Shown here one piece after another: positions 1 through 8,443 of a DNA stretch of 64,000 nucleotides (position 1 is its first letter; each line of letters opens with the position of its first letter). The stretch lies in NCBI RefSeq assembly GCF_016056375.1, contig NZ_JAEDAE010000002.1:372001-436000 (forward strand), given 5' to 3'. The notes beneath the pieces were generated by a model. It did no database searches, had not been told where the DNA came from, and worked only from the letters and a program-made list of their open reading frames with translations. Position numbers and translations under genes: made by a program. The stretch comes from Hymenobacter negativus (GTDB lineage: Bacteria; Bacteroidota; Bacteroidia; Cytophagales; Hymenobacteraceae).

Positions 1-45
1 ACGTTCTTTGGGTTCGTTTTCCCTCAATCCACATTAGATAGTTGA
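1..45 (+). other. Tail of an upstream open frame
   Basis: Frame 1 is open from the window edge to a TGA at 43-45, giving 14 codons. That stop overlaps the ATG of the next gene in a TGATG junction, which suggests translational coupling. It could be the end of the CoaC (flavoprotein decarboxylase) half that usually precedes CoaB, but 14 residues are too few to recognise. Confidence 0.3.
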
Positions 46-695
46 TGCACGTTCTCCTCACGGCCGGCCCCACCTACGAACCGCTCGACCCCGTCCGCTT
101 CCTCGGCAACCGCTCAACGGGCAAAATGGGCTATGCGCTGGCCGAAGCCTTTGCCGCGCATGGTGCCGACGTGACGCTGGTGAGCGGCCCCAGCCAGCTG
201 CCGGACCCCGCCAACCCGCGCATCCGCACGGTGCGGGTGGAAACGGCGGCAGAAATGTTTGCCGCGGCGTCTGAAGTAGCGGATAAGGCCGACGTGTGGG
301 TGTTCGCGGCGGCTGTGGCCGACTACCGACCGGCCCACGTGGCCGTCGATAAAATCAAGAAATCAGGCGAAAAGCTGACGCTGGAGCTGGTGAAAAACGT
401 GGACATTGCTGCCACGCTCGGCCAGCGCAAGCGGGCTGAACAATTTGCCGTCGGTTTTGCGTTGGAGACTACGAACGAGCTGGCCCACGCCCAGGACAAG
501 CTGCGCCGAAAAAACTTCGACCTCATCGTGCTCAATTCCCTGCGCGACGCGGGCGCGGGTTTCGGCCACGACACCAACAAGGTGACCGTGCTGGATGCCG
601 CCGGCCAAATCGTTAATTTTGAGTTGCAGTCCAAAGCCGACGTGGCCCGCGGACTGGTTAGCCTGATTCTGGCCCCTCTGGCCCCTTCCTCATGA
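45..695 (+). CDS. coaB: Phosphopantothenate-cysteine ligase (CoaB domain)
   Basis: This 216-residue protein matches only the ligase half of CoaBC, which joins cysteine to 4'-phosphopantothenate in coenzyme A synthesis. Visible motifs are LLTAGPTYEPLDPVRF at the N-terminus, the nucleotide-binding GNRSTGKMG (residues 21-29), AAAVADYRP near residue 90, the KIKK loop, and NKVTVLD near the end. In most bacteria this domain is fused to the flavin decarboxylase in a protein of about 400 residues. Here an in-frame TAG at 39-41 lies just before the start, so the domain is encoded separately in this sequence. A TTG at 42 is an alternative start; I prefer the ATG at 45 because of the TGATG junction. Its stop overlaps the next start. 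Confidence 0.88.
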   Translation: MHVLLTAGPTYEPLDPVRFLGNRSTGKMGYALAEAFAAHGADVTLVSGPSQLPDPANPRIRTVRVETAAEMFAAASEVADKADVWVFAAAVADYRPAHVAVDKIKKSGEKLTLELVKNVDIAATLGQRKRAEQFAVGFALETTNELAHAQDKLRRKNFDLIVLNSLRDAGAGFGHDTNKVTVLDAAGQIVNFELQSKADVARGLVSLILAPLAPSS

Positions 696-1615
696 TGCGA
701 AAATTCCTCGCGGTGCTGCCCGTATTTGCCCTGCTACTGCTGGCCGGCCCCGCTGCCCGTGCCCAGGAACTGTCGGCCGAAGTGCGCGTATCGACCGAAA
801 ACGTGACGATTTCGGACCCCACCATCGTCACGCAGATGCAGAACGACATCCGCACCTTCCTCAACAACCGGGCGTGGACCACCCAAACCTACCGCCCCGA
901 GGAACGAATTCGGCTGAAGATTTTTGTCGGCATCACGGCCATCCCGCAAAATGGCACCTACAACACCACCATGCGCCTGATTTCGACACGCCCGGTGTAC
1001 GGCACCGGCTACGAAACCAACGTGGTGAGCATCGTGGACCGCAGCTTCAACTTCAATTATTCGCCGCAAAACCCGCTGGATTTTTCGCCCAACAGCTTCG
1101 TTTCCAACCTGTCGTCGCTGCTGGGGTATTATGCCTACCTCGTCATCGGCATTGACCGCGACACGTATGCCCGGCTGGGCGGCACGCCGTACTACGAGCT
1201 GGCCCGCAACGTGGTCAACTACTCGGCCAACCAGACGCAGACCAACGAAACCGATGAGGGCTGGCGCGGCAGCGGCTCACGCGAGCGTCACTTTATCCTC
1301 GACAACCTGACCGACCCGCAGCTCGAAGCCTTCCGCACGGGGTTGTACAGCTATTACCGCCAGGGCATGGACATCTTCATCGAAAAGCCCGAAGAAGCCC
1401 GCACCTCGGTAATGGCTGCATTGACAGGCGTGCAGAAAGCCGCCCTCACGCGCCCCGGAACCTTATTTGCCCGGGCCTTTTTCGATGCGAAGTCGGATGA
1501 AATTGCCAACATCTTCCGCACCAGTCAGGACCAGCAGCAGAAGCAGCAGCTTGTGACCATGCTCACGGAAGTAGACCCGACGAATTCGGCCAAATATCAA
1601 ACGGTACTTAAGTAA
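692..1615 (+). CDS. porD: DUF4835 family protein, PorD-like
   Basis: This 307-residue protein has a clear signal peptide (MMRK, then a hydrophobic stretch ending near PAARAQ) and the composition of a DUF4835 protein. Members sit next to coaBC and recN throughout the Bacteroidota. I recall the family being annotated as type IX secretion protein PorD, and the symbol rests on that memory and on synteny. The mature part opens with a short conserved ELSAEVRVSTENVTISD region and continues through Tyr- and Asn-rich segments typical of an outer-membrane or periplasmic partner. The start overlaps the coaB stop (ATGATG), so the two are probably one transcript. The gene ends directly at an AT-rich palindrome. 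Confidence 0.75.
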   Translation: MMRKFLAVLPVFALLLLAGPAARAQELSAEVRVSTENVTISDPTIVTQMQNDIRTFLNNRAWTTQTYRPEERIRLKIFVGITAIPQNGTYNTTMRLISTRPVYGTGYETNVVSIVDRSFNFNYSPQNPLDFSPNSFVSNLSSLLGYYAYLVIGIDRDTYARLGGTPYYELARNVVNYSANQTQTNETDEGWRGSGSRERHFILDNLTDPQLEAFRTGLYSYYRQGMDIFIEKPEEARTSVMAALTGVQKAALTRPGTLFARAFFDAKSDEIANIFRTSQDQQQKQQLVTMLTEVDPTNSAKYQTVLK

Positions 1616-1704
1616 ATTATGAGTTATTAATTATGAATTATGAGTTGCCGCTTGGGTGATTTTCTAATTCATAATTCATAATTCAACACTCATAATTAAT
1701 TATA
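1616..1704. repeat. Intergenic palindrome E1 (AT-rich)
   Basis: The whole gap between the porD-like stop and the recN ATG is an imperfect inverted repeat built from TTATGAATTATGAG-type words. The left arm spans about 1617-1643 and the right arm about 1668-1703. It begins right after the stop codon and ends at the start codon, leaving no room for a conventional ribosome binding site. It belongs to the set of stop-associated palindromes described in the findings. Confidence 0.75.
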
Positions 1705-3375
1705 ATGTTAGTCGATTTACGAATTAATAATTACGCGCTGATTGAGCAATTAGAATTGCGTCCGTCGCCGCTGCTGAATATTATTACGGGCGAAACCGGG
1801 GCCGGAAAGTCCATTATGCTGGGCGCTATTGGCCTGTTGCTGGGCAACCGGGCCGATTCGCGCATGCTGTTCGATACCGAGCGCAAATGTGTAATTGAAG
1901 GGCAATTTGACATTGCCAATTATCAGCTTCAGGATATTTTCGAGGCCGAGGATTTGGACTACGATACGCACTGCATTTTGCGGCGCGAAATCAGCCCGAA
2001 TGGCAAGTCGCGGGCTTTTGTGAATGACACGCCGGTGACGCTGGAAGCACTGCGGAAAATCGGCGCTAATCTGATGGATATTCACTCGCAGCACGACACG
2101 CTGCTGCTGGGCGACGGCGTTTTTCAGTTGAATTTGCTGGATTTGTACGCCGGACTGGTGCCGCAGCGCACCATGTACAGCCACGCTTTCCGCCAATATC
2201 GCAAGCTCGAAACTGACCTGAATGCGCTGGAAAGCCAGGCAGCGCAGGCCAGTAAAGAGCTGGATTATAATAGCTTTCTGCTGAATGAGCTGGAAGAGGC
2301 GAAGCTGGACACGGAGGACCAAGACGCGCTGGAGCAGGAGGTGAAGCAACTGGAACACGCCGAGGAAATCAAATACAAGCTGAGCCAAGCGTTACACGGC
2401 CTACGCGACAGCGAAACATGCGCCACCGGCAACCTAAAGGAGGCCGTGGGCCTGCTGGGCCAGGTGTCGAGCTACGCCGACAACTTCAAGGACCTGCGTG
2501 AGCGCCTGAATAGTTGCCTAATTGAGCTGCACGACATTGCCGACGAGGTAGAAACGGCCGAGCGCCGCACCGAGGGCGACCCCGCCCGCGCCGAGGAGCT
2601 GCAGGACCGCCTCAACGTGCTCTACACTCTGCAGCGCAAGCACCAGGCCCGCGACCTGCCCGCGCTAATAGCCGTGCGCGACGAGCTGCGCCAGAAAGTG
2701 AGCTCGGTGCTAAATCTGGACAAGGAAATTGCCCGCTTGCGCAAGGATTCGGACGCGGCGCTGGCCGCTGTGACCAAGCAGGGCAACAAGCTGTCGGAAA
2801 GCCGGCGCAAGTCGTTTCCGCAGTTTGAGAAGCAACTGGGGCTGCTGCTGGCCGATTTGGGCATGCCCAATGCCCGCATTGTGGTGCAGCACAGCACCGG
2901 CGCGCCGGCCACCAGCGGCATCGACGTGGTGAGCATCCTCTTTACGGCCAACAAGGGCGCGCAGCCTCAGACGCTGAGCAAGGCGGCTTCGGGCGGTGAG
3001 TTCTCGCGCCTGATGCTGTGCATCAAGTACATGCTGGCCGATAAGACGGCTTTGCCCACCATTGTATTCGACGAAATCGATACTGGTATTTCGGGCGAAA
3101 TCGCGGTGAAAGTAGGCCGCATGATGCAGCAGATGGCCCAGAAGCACCAGCTCGTGGCCATTTCGCATCTGCCGCAGATGGCGGCGGCCGGCGACGTGCA
3201 CTACTTCGTGTACAAGGAAGACCGCGCCGACCGCACCGTGAGCCGCATCCGCGAGCTGAACCAGGACGACCGCATCAAGGAAATCGCGCACATGATTGCG
3301 GGCGCCAAGCCCAGCGAAAATGCCTTCCAGAGCGCCCGCGAGCTGCTGGCGCTGCGGGGAGAAACGGTGGGGTAG
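1705..3375 (+). CDS. recN: DNA repair protein RecN
   Basis: RecN is an SMC-like ATPase that acts in the cytoplasm in recombinational repair of double-strand breaks. The 556-residue product has the family's usual length. It shows Walker A GETGAGKS at residues 29-36, a long coiled-coil middle (roughly 150-380, rich in Glu, Leu and Lys), the ABC signature ASGGEFSRLML near residue 430, and Walker B VFDEIDTGISG near residue 455. A conserved AISHLPQMAA segment follows. The stop codon TAG (3373-3375) shares two bases with the left arm of a downstream palindrome. No SOS-type operator was recognised upstream. Confidence 0.96.
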   Translation: MLVDLRINNYALIEQLELRPSPLLNIITGETGAGKSIMLGAIGLLLGNRADSRMLFDTERKCVIEGQFDIANYQLQDIFEAEDLDYDTHCILRREISPNGKSRAFVNDTPVTLEALRKIGANLMDIHSQHDTLLLGDGVFQLNLLDLYAGLVPQRTMYSHAFRQYRKLETDLNALESQAAQASKELDYNSFLLNELEEAKLDTEDQDALEQEVKQLEHAEEIKYKLSQALHGLRDSETCATGNLKEAVGLLGQVSSYADNFKDLRERLNSCLIELHDIADEVETAERRTEGDPARAEELQDRLNVLYTLQRKHQARDLPALIAVRDELRQKVSSVLNLDKEIARLRKDSDAALAAVTKQGNKLSESRRKSFPQFEKQLGLLLADLGMPNARIVVQHSTGAPATSGIDVVSILFTANKGAQPQTLSKAASGGEFSRLMLCIKYMLADKTALPTIVFDEIDTGISGEIAVKVGRMMQQMAQKHQLVAISHLPQMAAAGDVHYFVYKEDRADRTVSRIRELNQDDRIKEIAHMIAGAKPSENAFQSARELLALRGETVG

Positions 3376-3481
3376 GGTAGGAGGGTGTGGGGGTAGGAGG
3401 GTAGGAAGGAATAGCTAACTTGCGCCGGGTTTGGCGGCCTGTGGCCCCTCGTACCCTCCTACCCCCATACCCTCATACCCT
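3374..3481. repeat. Intergenic palindrome E2 bracketing a promoter-like site
   Basis: The 30-bp arms at 3374-3403 and 3452-3481 are inverted copies with about two mismatches, built from GGGTAGGAGGGT words. The left arm overlaps the recN stop codon and the right arm ends 7 bp before the fabI start. The 48-bp spacer carries TAACTTGC (3416-3423), a possible variant -7 element for fabI. Confidence 0.8.
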
Positions 3482-3488
3482 AAAAAAC

Positions 3489-4319
3489 ATGGCTAATAAC
3501 CTCCTCGCCGGCAAAGTCGGCATCATTTCCGGCGCTCTTAATGACCAGTCCATTGCCTGGAAAGTGGCCCAGCGGGCGCACGCCGAAGGGGCGCGCTTCG
3601 TGCTCACCAACGCGCCGCTGGCCATGCGAATGGGCGAAATCAACAAGCTGAGCGAGGAGTGCAACGCGCCCATCATCCCGGCCGACGCAACTTCGACGGA
3701 GGAACTGGAGGCGCTGTTTTCGGGGGCGCAGGATAAGCTGGGCGGCAAGATTGACTTCGTGCTGCACAGCATTGGTATGAGCGCCAACATCCGCAAAAAG
3801 AAGCACTACGGCGAGCTGGACTACAAATTCTTTAACCAGACCATCGACGTGTCGGCGCTGTCGTTCCATAAGATGATGGCCGTGGCCGAGAAGCTGGACG
3901 CCATGAACGAGTGGGGCAGCATTGTGGCCCTGAGCTACATCGCGGCCCAGCGCGCCTTCCTCGACTACACCGACATGACCCAGGCCAAGGCCATGCTCGA
4001 AAGCATTGCCCGCAGCTACGGCCAGCGTTTCGGCAAGCTGAAAAAGGTGCGCGTGAACACCGTGTCGCAGTCGCCCACCAAAACCACAGCTGGCACCGGC
4101 ATCACCGGTTTCGATGCCTTCTACAACTTCGCTGATATGATGTCGCCGCTGGGCAACGCCCCGGCCGAAGCCTGCGCCGACTACTGCATCTCGCTGTTTT
4201 CGGACCTCACGCGCTACGTGACCATGCAGAATCTGATGCACGACGGCGGTTTCAGCACCACCGGCATCTCGGCCGAGATGGTGGACGTGCTGACGAAGGT
4301 GTCGGGCATGCAGGAGTAA
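3489..4319 (+). CDS. fabI: Enoyl-[acyl-carrier-protein] reductase (FabI)
   Basis: FabI catalyses the last, NADH-dependent reduction of each fatty acid elongation cycle. The 276-residue product starts MANNLLAGKVGIISG, a Rossmann nucleotide-binding opening. It carries the FabI-type catalytic set Tyr150, Tyr160 and Lys167 in SYIAAQRAF...DYTDMTQAK, followed by RVNTVSQSPTKTTAGTGI and a C-terminal DGGFSTTG. An in-frame upstream extension exists but is translated from palindrome E2, so the ATG at 3489 is preferred. The gene ends in a strong hairpin shared with a convergent gene. Confidence 0.95.
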   Translation: MANNLLAGKVGIISGALNDQSIAWKVAQRAHAEGARFVLTNAPLAMRMGEINKLSEECNAPIIPADATSTEELEALFSGAQDKLGGKIDFVLHSIGMSANIRKKKHYGELDYKFFNQTIDVSALSFHKMMAVAEKLDAMNEWGSIVALSYIAAQRAFLDYTDMTQAKAMLESIARSYGQRFGKLKKVRVNTVSQSPTKTTAGTGITGFDAFYNFADMMSPLGNAPAEACADYCISLFSDLTRYVTMQNLMHDGGFSTTGISAEMVDVLTKVSGMQE

Positions 4320-4341
4320 TTCTTCGGCTTAGTTTCTTGCC

Positions 4342-4374
4342 AAAAAAGCCCGCGCCAACCGGCCGGGCTTTTTT
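4342..4374. terminator. Bidirectional terminator after fabI
   Basis: AAAAAAGCCCG and CGGGCTTTTTT form a GC-rich stem flanked by A and T runs. It lies between the convergent fabI and the 4384-5301 gene and can serve both strands. Confidence 0.85.
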
Positions 4375-4383
4375 GTGGTTGGT

Positions 4384-5301
4384 TTAGTAGAAATAACGAG
4401 TAAACAGTAGAGACAATTCGGTGTAATTGCGCACCTTATTCAGTGCGACGCCGGCCTGGAAGTTGCGGGGCAGGCCGTGCGAGAGGCTTCCTTGCCACTG
4501 CCAGTAAGTTGGCCAATGAGTGGCTTTGGCTGATGCATACACGTTGAATGGCGCCGGAAATGCACTGAACCGCAGCCCAAGCGTGTAGCCATAGCCCGTG
4601 CTTGCGGACGAAATATCGGCATCGGTTTGGCGCCAGCGTGCATAGCCGGTGCCCAGAACGAAGGTGGGGAGCCGAACGCCACCGAGGTAGCCGATGTAGA
4701 CACCCAGGTCGGCGGTGTAGCTGTCGAATGCCGTGTTGGCGGCGGGTGCGCGCAGTTGTTGGTAATCCAGGTTTTCGGTGAGGCTAGGGGCGCGGAAACG
4801 CCGAATGGATGGCAGGCCCAGGCCTAGGTGCAGGGCGTGGTTGCGGGCAAAATCCGTTTGGTAGCTGGCAGTGGCCGTGAGCGGCACGCGAGCATAGGCG
4901 GAACCGTCCAGCAACACCCTGGCCCCAACTGGAGCATAGCGCACCCCGCTAAGCAAGGACAGTTGCAGCCAGGCCGGGGCAAAGTAGCAAACGGGCGCAG
5001 GCTTGAGGTCGACTGCCAGCCGGACAGTGACGGGGGCATTACCGGCCGCTACGCGGAAGCGCCGCGTTGCGTAGCCAATGGATGAAACCGTGAGCGCCAC
5101 GCTGTCGGATTGTGCAGGAACGGTGAAGGAGAAATAGCCCCGGGCGTCGGAAGATGTCCCGTTGGTAGTGGCCGTTTGCAGCACGGTGACGCCGGGTAGC
5201 CCATCACCAGATTTCGCGTCCAGCACCCGGCCGGAAATGGTGGTTTGGCTGAAGGCAAGGGAAGACCACAGGCAGGAGCAGAGAAGCAAGAGTAGTCGCA
5301 T
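4384..5301 (-). CDS. Carboxypeptidase-like regulatory domain envelope protein
   Basis: The product is 305 residues. It has a signal peptide (MRLLLLLCSCLW, cut near AFSQ) followed by a CarboxypepD_reg-like beta-sandwich domain: SGRVLDAKSGDGLPGV, then TSSDARGYFSF and a SSIGYATRRF strand. The remainder is rich in aromatic, alternating strands and ends in FTRYFY, with the terminal aromatic residue typical of outer-membrane beta-barrels. This fits a small outer-membrane protein with a periplasmic plug-like domain; the ligand is unknown. The start is set at the Met of the signal peptide. It has no operon partner on its strand. Confidence 0.75.
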   Translation of the reverse strand: MRLLLLLCSCLWSSLAFSQTTISGRVLDAKSGDGLPGVTVLQTATTNGTSSDARGYFSFTVPAQSDSVALTVSSIGYATRRFRVAAGNAPVTVRLAVDLKPAPVCYFAPAWLQLSLLSGVRYAPVGARVLLDGSAYARVPLTATASYQTDFARNHALHLGLGLPSIRRFRAPSLTENLDYQQLRAPAANTAFDSYTADLGVYIGYLGGVRLPTFVLGTGYARWRQTDADISSASTGYGYTLGLRFSAFPAPFNVYASAKATHWPTYWQWQGSLSHGLPRNFQAGVALNKVRNYTELSLLFTRYFY

Positions 5302-5435
5302 AAATGCCAATTGAATTATAGCAGTGCCTTTCCGATGCCCGCAGTGGCCTGATTGCACATGTAGAGATGAGAAATGCCGTTACATGGCCGGCAACGATTG
5401 CGCAGAAATTCCGTGCTTTCGGCCCGGCCAGCCGC

Positions 5436-5443
5436 TACGTTTG
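5436..5443 (+). promoter_or_regulatory. Promoter -7 element TACGTTTG
   Basis: An exact match to the Bacteroidota -7 consensus TAnnTTTG lies 22 bp before the first pectinesterase. A TTTC lies about 20 bp further upstream, near a possible -33 position. The match is short and could be chance. Confidence 0.45.
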
Positions 5444-5464
5444 TGGCATACTTAGCACTGACCC

Positions 5465-6415
5465 ATGAAGAATCTATTGCTGCTGGTGCTCTTGAGTTTC
5501 GGCGGGCTGGGCCGGGCCTGGGGCTACGATTTCGTGGTGGCGCAGGATGGCAGCGGGCGGTTCCGCACTGTGCAGGCGGCCTTCGATGCAGTGCCCGATT
5601 TCCGGAAAAAGGTCACCACCATTTTCATCAAAAAGGGCACTTACAAGGAAAAGCTGGTGCTGGCCGGTTCCAAGCAACTGGTGAAGCTCATTGGCGAGGA
5701 CCGGGACCTGACCATTCTAACCTACGACGACTACAACCAGAAGAAGAACATCTTTGGCGAAGACAAAGGCACGTCGGGCTCGGCGAGTTGCTACATCTAC
5801 GGGACGGATTTTTCGGCCGAGAACCTAACGTTTCAGAATTCGTCGGGGCCGGTGGGGCAGGCGGTGGCGGTGTGGGTTGATGGCGACAAAGCGGCGTTTG
5901 TGAACTGCCGGTTTCTGGGCTTTCAGGACACGCTCTACACGTATGGGCGCGGCAGCCGGCAGTTCTACAAGAACTGCTACATCGAAGGCACGGTCGATTT
6001 TATCTTCGGCTCCAGCACGGCGTGGTTCGAGGACTGCGAGATTTTCTGCAAGCGCGGCGGGTTCGTCACGGCCGGCAGCACGCCCGACACGGCGCGGTTT
6101 GGCTACGTGTTTAGCCATTGCCGCATAACCGGCGATGCGCCGGCGGGCAGCTTTGGGCTGGGCCGGCCCTGGCGGCCCTATGCCAAAACCGTGTACCTGA
6201 ACTGCGAGCTGGGCGCGATGATTCGGCCCGAAGGCTGGGACCCGTGGGACAAGGAATCGAACAAGAAAACGGCCTATTACGCCGAGTACAAATCGAGCGG
6301 GCCCGGTGCCGCGCCGGCTAAGCGTGCGCCGTGGTCGCACCAGCTCACGGATGCGGAAGCGAAGGCTTATACCCGCGACAACGTGCTGCACGGCTGGCAG
6401 CCGCTGGCGAATTAA
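5465..6415 (+). CDS. Pectin methylesterase (CE8), copy 1
   Basis: Pectinesterases remove methyl groups from homogalacturonan, releasing methanol. This 316-residue protein has a signal peptide (MKNLLLLVLLSFG... ending near RAWG). It opens with FVVAQDGSGRFRTVQAAFDAVP and keeps the catalytic residues of the right-handed beta-helix family: Asp155 in QDTLY, Asp178 in GTVDFIFG and Arg234 in GRPWRP. The substrate Gln lies in PVGQAVAVWV. It is followed by a second copy of the same family, separated only by palindrome E3. No pectate lyase or SusC/D pair is visible nearby. Confidence 0.92.
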   Translation: MKNLLLLVLLSFGGLGRAWGYDFVVAQDGSGRFRTVQAAFDAVPDFRKKVTTIFIKKGTYKEKLVLAGSKQLVKLIGEDRDLTILTYDDYNQKKNIFGEDKGTSGSASCYIYGTDFSAENLTFQNSSGPVGQAVAVWVDGDKAAFVNCRFLGFQDTLYTYGRGSRQFYKNCYIEGTVDFIFGSSTAWFEDCEIFCKRGGFVTAGSTPDTARFGYVFSHCRITGDAPAGSFGLGRPWRPYAKTVYLNCELGAMIRPEGWDPWDKESNKKTAYYAEYKSSGPGAAPAKRAPWSHQLTDAEAKAYTRDNVLHGWQPLAN

Positions 6416-6416
6416 C

Positions 6417-6507
6417 GTGTAGGGTGCGGGGCTTGTCCCCGCCCGCCGTGCGCGCCGAACAACAATTCTGTTCAATGACGGGCGGGGGCAAGCCCCGCAC
6501 CCTACAC
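6417..6507. repeat. Intergenic palindrome E3
   Basis: The 29-bp arms at 6417-6445 and 6479-6507 differ at one position and consist of GTGTAGGGTGCGGGGCTTG followed by CCCGCCCG. The spacer includes GTTCAATGACG, also present in palindrome E11. The element starts 1 bp after the stop of the first pectinesterase and ends 2 bp before the ATG of the second. Confidence 0.9.
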
Positions 6508-6509
6508 TT

Positions 6510-7454
6510 ATGAAACTCCTGCTTCTCGTGTTGCTGGCCGCCACTCCAGCTTTTGCTCAGACGAATTCCATCATCGTGGCCCAGGATGGCACTGGCACCT
6601 ACCGCACCGTGCAGACCGCCGTAGATGCCGTGCCCAATCAGTCGCAAGCCACGGTGACCATCCGCATCAAGCCTGGTATCTACCGCGAAAAGCTGGTGGT
6701 GAATACGCTCAAGACGCATATTAAACTGGTGGGCGAAAATCCCGAAACCACCGTTCTCACCTTCAACGACCACACCGGCGACGCGGGCGGGCACGACACC
6801 TATTCCTCGCACTCGGTGCTGGTGCAGGCCAACGATTTTGCCGCCGAGAACCTCACTTTCGAAAACAACGCCGGCTACACTGCCGGTCAGGCCGTGGCCC
6901 TGCACGTGGAAGGCGACCGCGCCACGTTCCGCCACTGCCGCGTGGTAGGTAATCAGGACATCCTGTTCCTGGCCGCCGGCCATACCCGCCAGTATTTCCA
7001 GGACTGCTACCTCGAAGGCACGACAGATTTTATCTTCGGAGCCAGCACGGCCGTGTTCGACCACTGCGTCATCAAGAGCAAGAAAAACTCCTTCATCACG
7101 GCCGCTTCCACGCCGGAGCAGCAACCCTTCGGCTTCGTGTTTCTGAACTGCAAGCTCACCGCCGATACCGCCCTGGCGAAAAAAGTGCACCTCGGCCGGC
7201 CCTGGCGGCCCAATGCCAAAGTGGTTTATTTGAACACCGAAATGGGCGGCCACATCGCGCCCGCCGGCTGGGACAACTGGAAGAATCCGGCCAATGAAAA
7301 GACGGCGTATTTCGCCGAATACCGCTCCACCGGTCCGGGCGCTAATCCGGCCGGGCGCGTGGCCTGGGCGTACCAGCTCACGCCGAAGGAGGCGAAGGCC
7401 TACACGCTGAAGGCGATTTTCGCGGCGGAGGTGCCGTGGGTGCCGGGGCGGTAG
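6510..7454 (+). CDS. Pectin methylesterase (CE8), copy 2
   Basis: This 314-residue secreted protein is a paralogue of the preceding gene. It has a short signal peptide ending near AFAQ, IIVAQDGTGTYRTVQTAVDAVP, catalytic Asp150 in NQDILF, Asp173 in GTTDFIFG and Arg230 in GRPWRP. The more usual QDTL is QDIL here, a mild change beside the catalytic Asp. The two copies end alike (AYQLTPKEAKAYT here, SHQLTDAEAKAYT in copy 1), which points to tandem duplication. The start lies 2 bp from palindrome E3, so it is probably cotranscribed with copy 1. Confidence 0.92.
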   Translation: MKLLLLVLLAATPAFAQTNSIIVAQDGTGTYRTVQTAVDAVPNQSQATVTIRIKPGIYREKLVVNTLKTHIKLVGENPETTVLTFNDHTGDAGGHDTYSSHSVLVQANDFAAENLTFENNAGYTAGQAVALHVEGDRATFRHCRVVGNQDILFLAAGHTRQYFQDCYLEGTTDFIFGASTAVFDHCVIKSKKNSFITAASTPEQQPFGFVFLNCKLTADTALAKKVHLGRPWRPNAKVVYLNTEMGGHIAPAGWDNWKNPANEKTAYFAEYRSTGPGANPAGRVAWAYQLTPKEAKAYTLKAIFAAEVPWVPGR

Positions 7455-7462
7455 TGAGCCGC

Positions 7463-7504
7463 CTGTCATTGCCGCGTTCCGCTTCGCTCCACTCGCAATG
7501 ACAG
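7463..7504. repeat. Intergenic palindrome E4
   Basis: CTGTCATTGC (7463-7472) and GCAATGACAG (7495-7504) are perfect 10-bp arms around a spacer containing CGCTTCGCTCC. It occupies almost the whole gap between two convergent stop codons and may act as their shared terminator, although it lacks a T run. Confidence 0.7.
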
Positions 7505-8443
7505 CTAATATCCCCGACTCAAATCCACCAGATTCTCCAGCGGCTGGCCGCTACGCAGGTTTTCCAGGTTGCGCAGCAGAACGTCGACTTTGCTTTCGTC
7601 TTCGTGATGCTGGCCGCCGCCGGTGTGCTGGGTGAGCAGCACGTTGGGCAGGGTCCAGAGGGGGCTGTCGGCGGGCAGGGGCTCGATGGCCGTCACGTCG
7701 AGCACGGCCCCGCCGAGATAGCCGGCCTGCAGCAGGCGAATGAGGGCGGGCTCGTCGGTGGTATTGCCGCGGCCCACGCTGGCGTAGATGCTGCCCGGGC
7801 GCATGGCTGATACCAAATCGGCCGAGAAAAAGCCTTCGGCACTGCCTGGGAGCGTGTTTATCACGATATCGGTTTCGGGCAGCACCGCTTTCAGTTCTTC
7901 CTTGGAATGGAGCTGAGCTTCGGGGTGGGTGCGGGCCAGCAATTGCACGGGGCATTCGAAGCCGCTGAGCTGCTGGCGCACGGCCAGCGCGATGGCCCCC
8001 GCGCCCAGCACCACCACGCGCTTGCCGCGCAGCAGGCCGGCGCGGTTGCGCACATATGCTCCGCCCACCCACTTTTTCTCGGCCTGCAGCACCGCCAGCT
8101 CGCCCAGGTGGCGGTAGAGCGCCAGCAGGCCGCCTACCATGGTTTCGGCGCAGGGCCAGGCAAAAAAATCGCCCATATTGGCCACGGGCAGGGTTAGGTG
8201 CAGGTGGCGGTAGCGCTCGAAGCCGGCCGAATCAATCTGCCAGAAGCGCAGCCGGGGCGAAGGGCCGGCCGTCAGCCAGGCGGGCGGCGGGTTGCCGAGC
8301 AACACCTCCGCCTCCTGAAAGGCCGGGAATTGGTCTTCGGGGGCTAAATCGTGGCTGAAAGTGACTTCTACGTCGGGCGGAAGCTGCTGCTGAAGGTAGG
8401 AGCGGGCCGAGGCGCTAAGGGGCGAATAAACGAAAAGATGCAT
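7505..8443 (-). CDS. D-2-hydroxyacid dehydrogenase
   Basis: The 312-residue protein belongs to the NAD-dependent 2-hydroxyacid dehydrogenases, which interconvert 2-oxoacids and D-2-hydroxyacids. It has the Rossmann motif GKRVVVLGAGAIALAV and the catalytic Arg (VGRGNTTDE), Glu (DVTAIEPLP) and His (LLTQHTGGG) in the family's order. A LWTLPNVLLTQH stretch is typical. I chose the ATG giving MHLFVYSPLSASAR; the frame stays open about 115 codons further upstream, but that extension has no family resemblance. The substrate cannot be told from the sequence. Confidence 0.88.
   Translation of the reverse strand: MHLFVYSPLSASARSYLQQQLPPDVEVTFSHDLAPEDQFPAFQEAEVLLGNPPPAWLTAGPSPRLRFWQIDSAGFERYRHLHLTLPVANMGDFFAWPCAETMVGGLLALYRHLGELAVLQAEKKWVGGAYVRNRAGLLRGKRVVVLGAGAIALAVRQQLSGFECPVQLLARTHPEAQLHSKEELKAVLPETDIVINTLPGSAEGFFSADLVSAMRPGSIYASVGRGNTTDEPALIRLLQAGYLGGAVLDVTAIEPLPADSPLWTLPNVLLTQHTGGGQHHEDESKVDVLLRNLENLRSGQPLENLVDLSRGY

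Noticed and set aside
42..44. TTG as the coaB start
   Set aside because: The ATG at 45 forms a TGATG overlap with the previous frame and begins at the family motif; the TTG adds one residue only.
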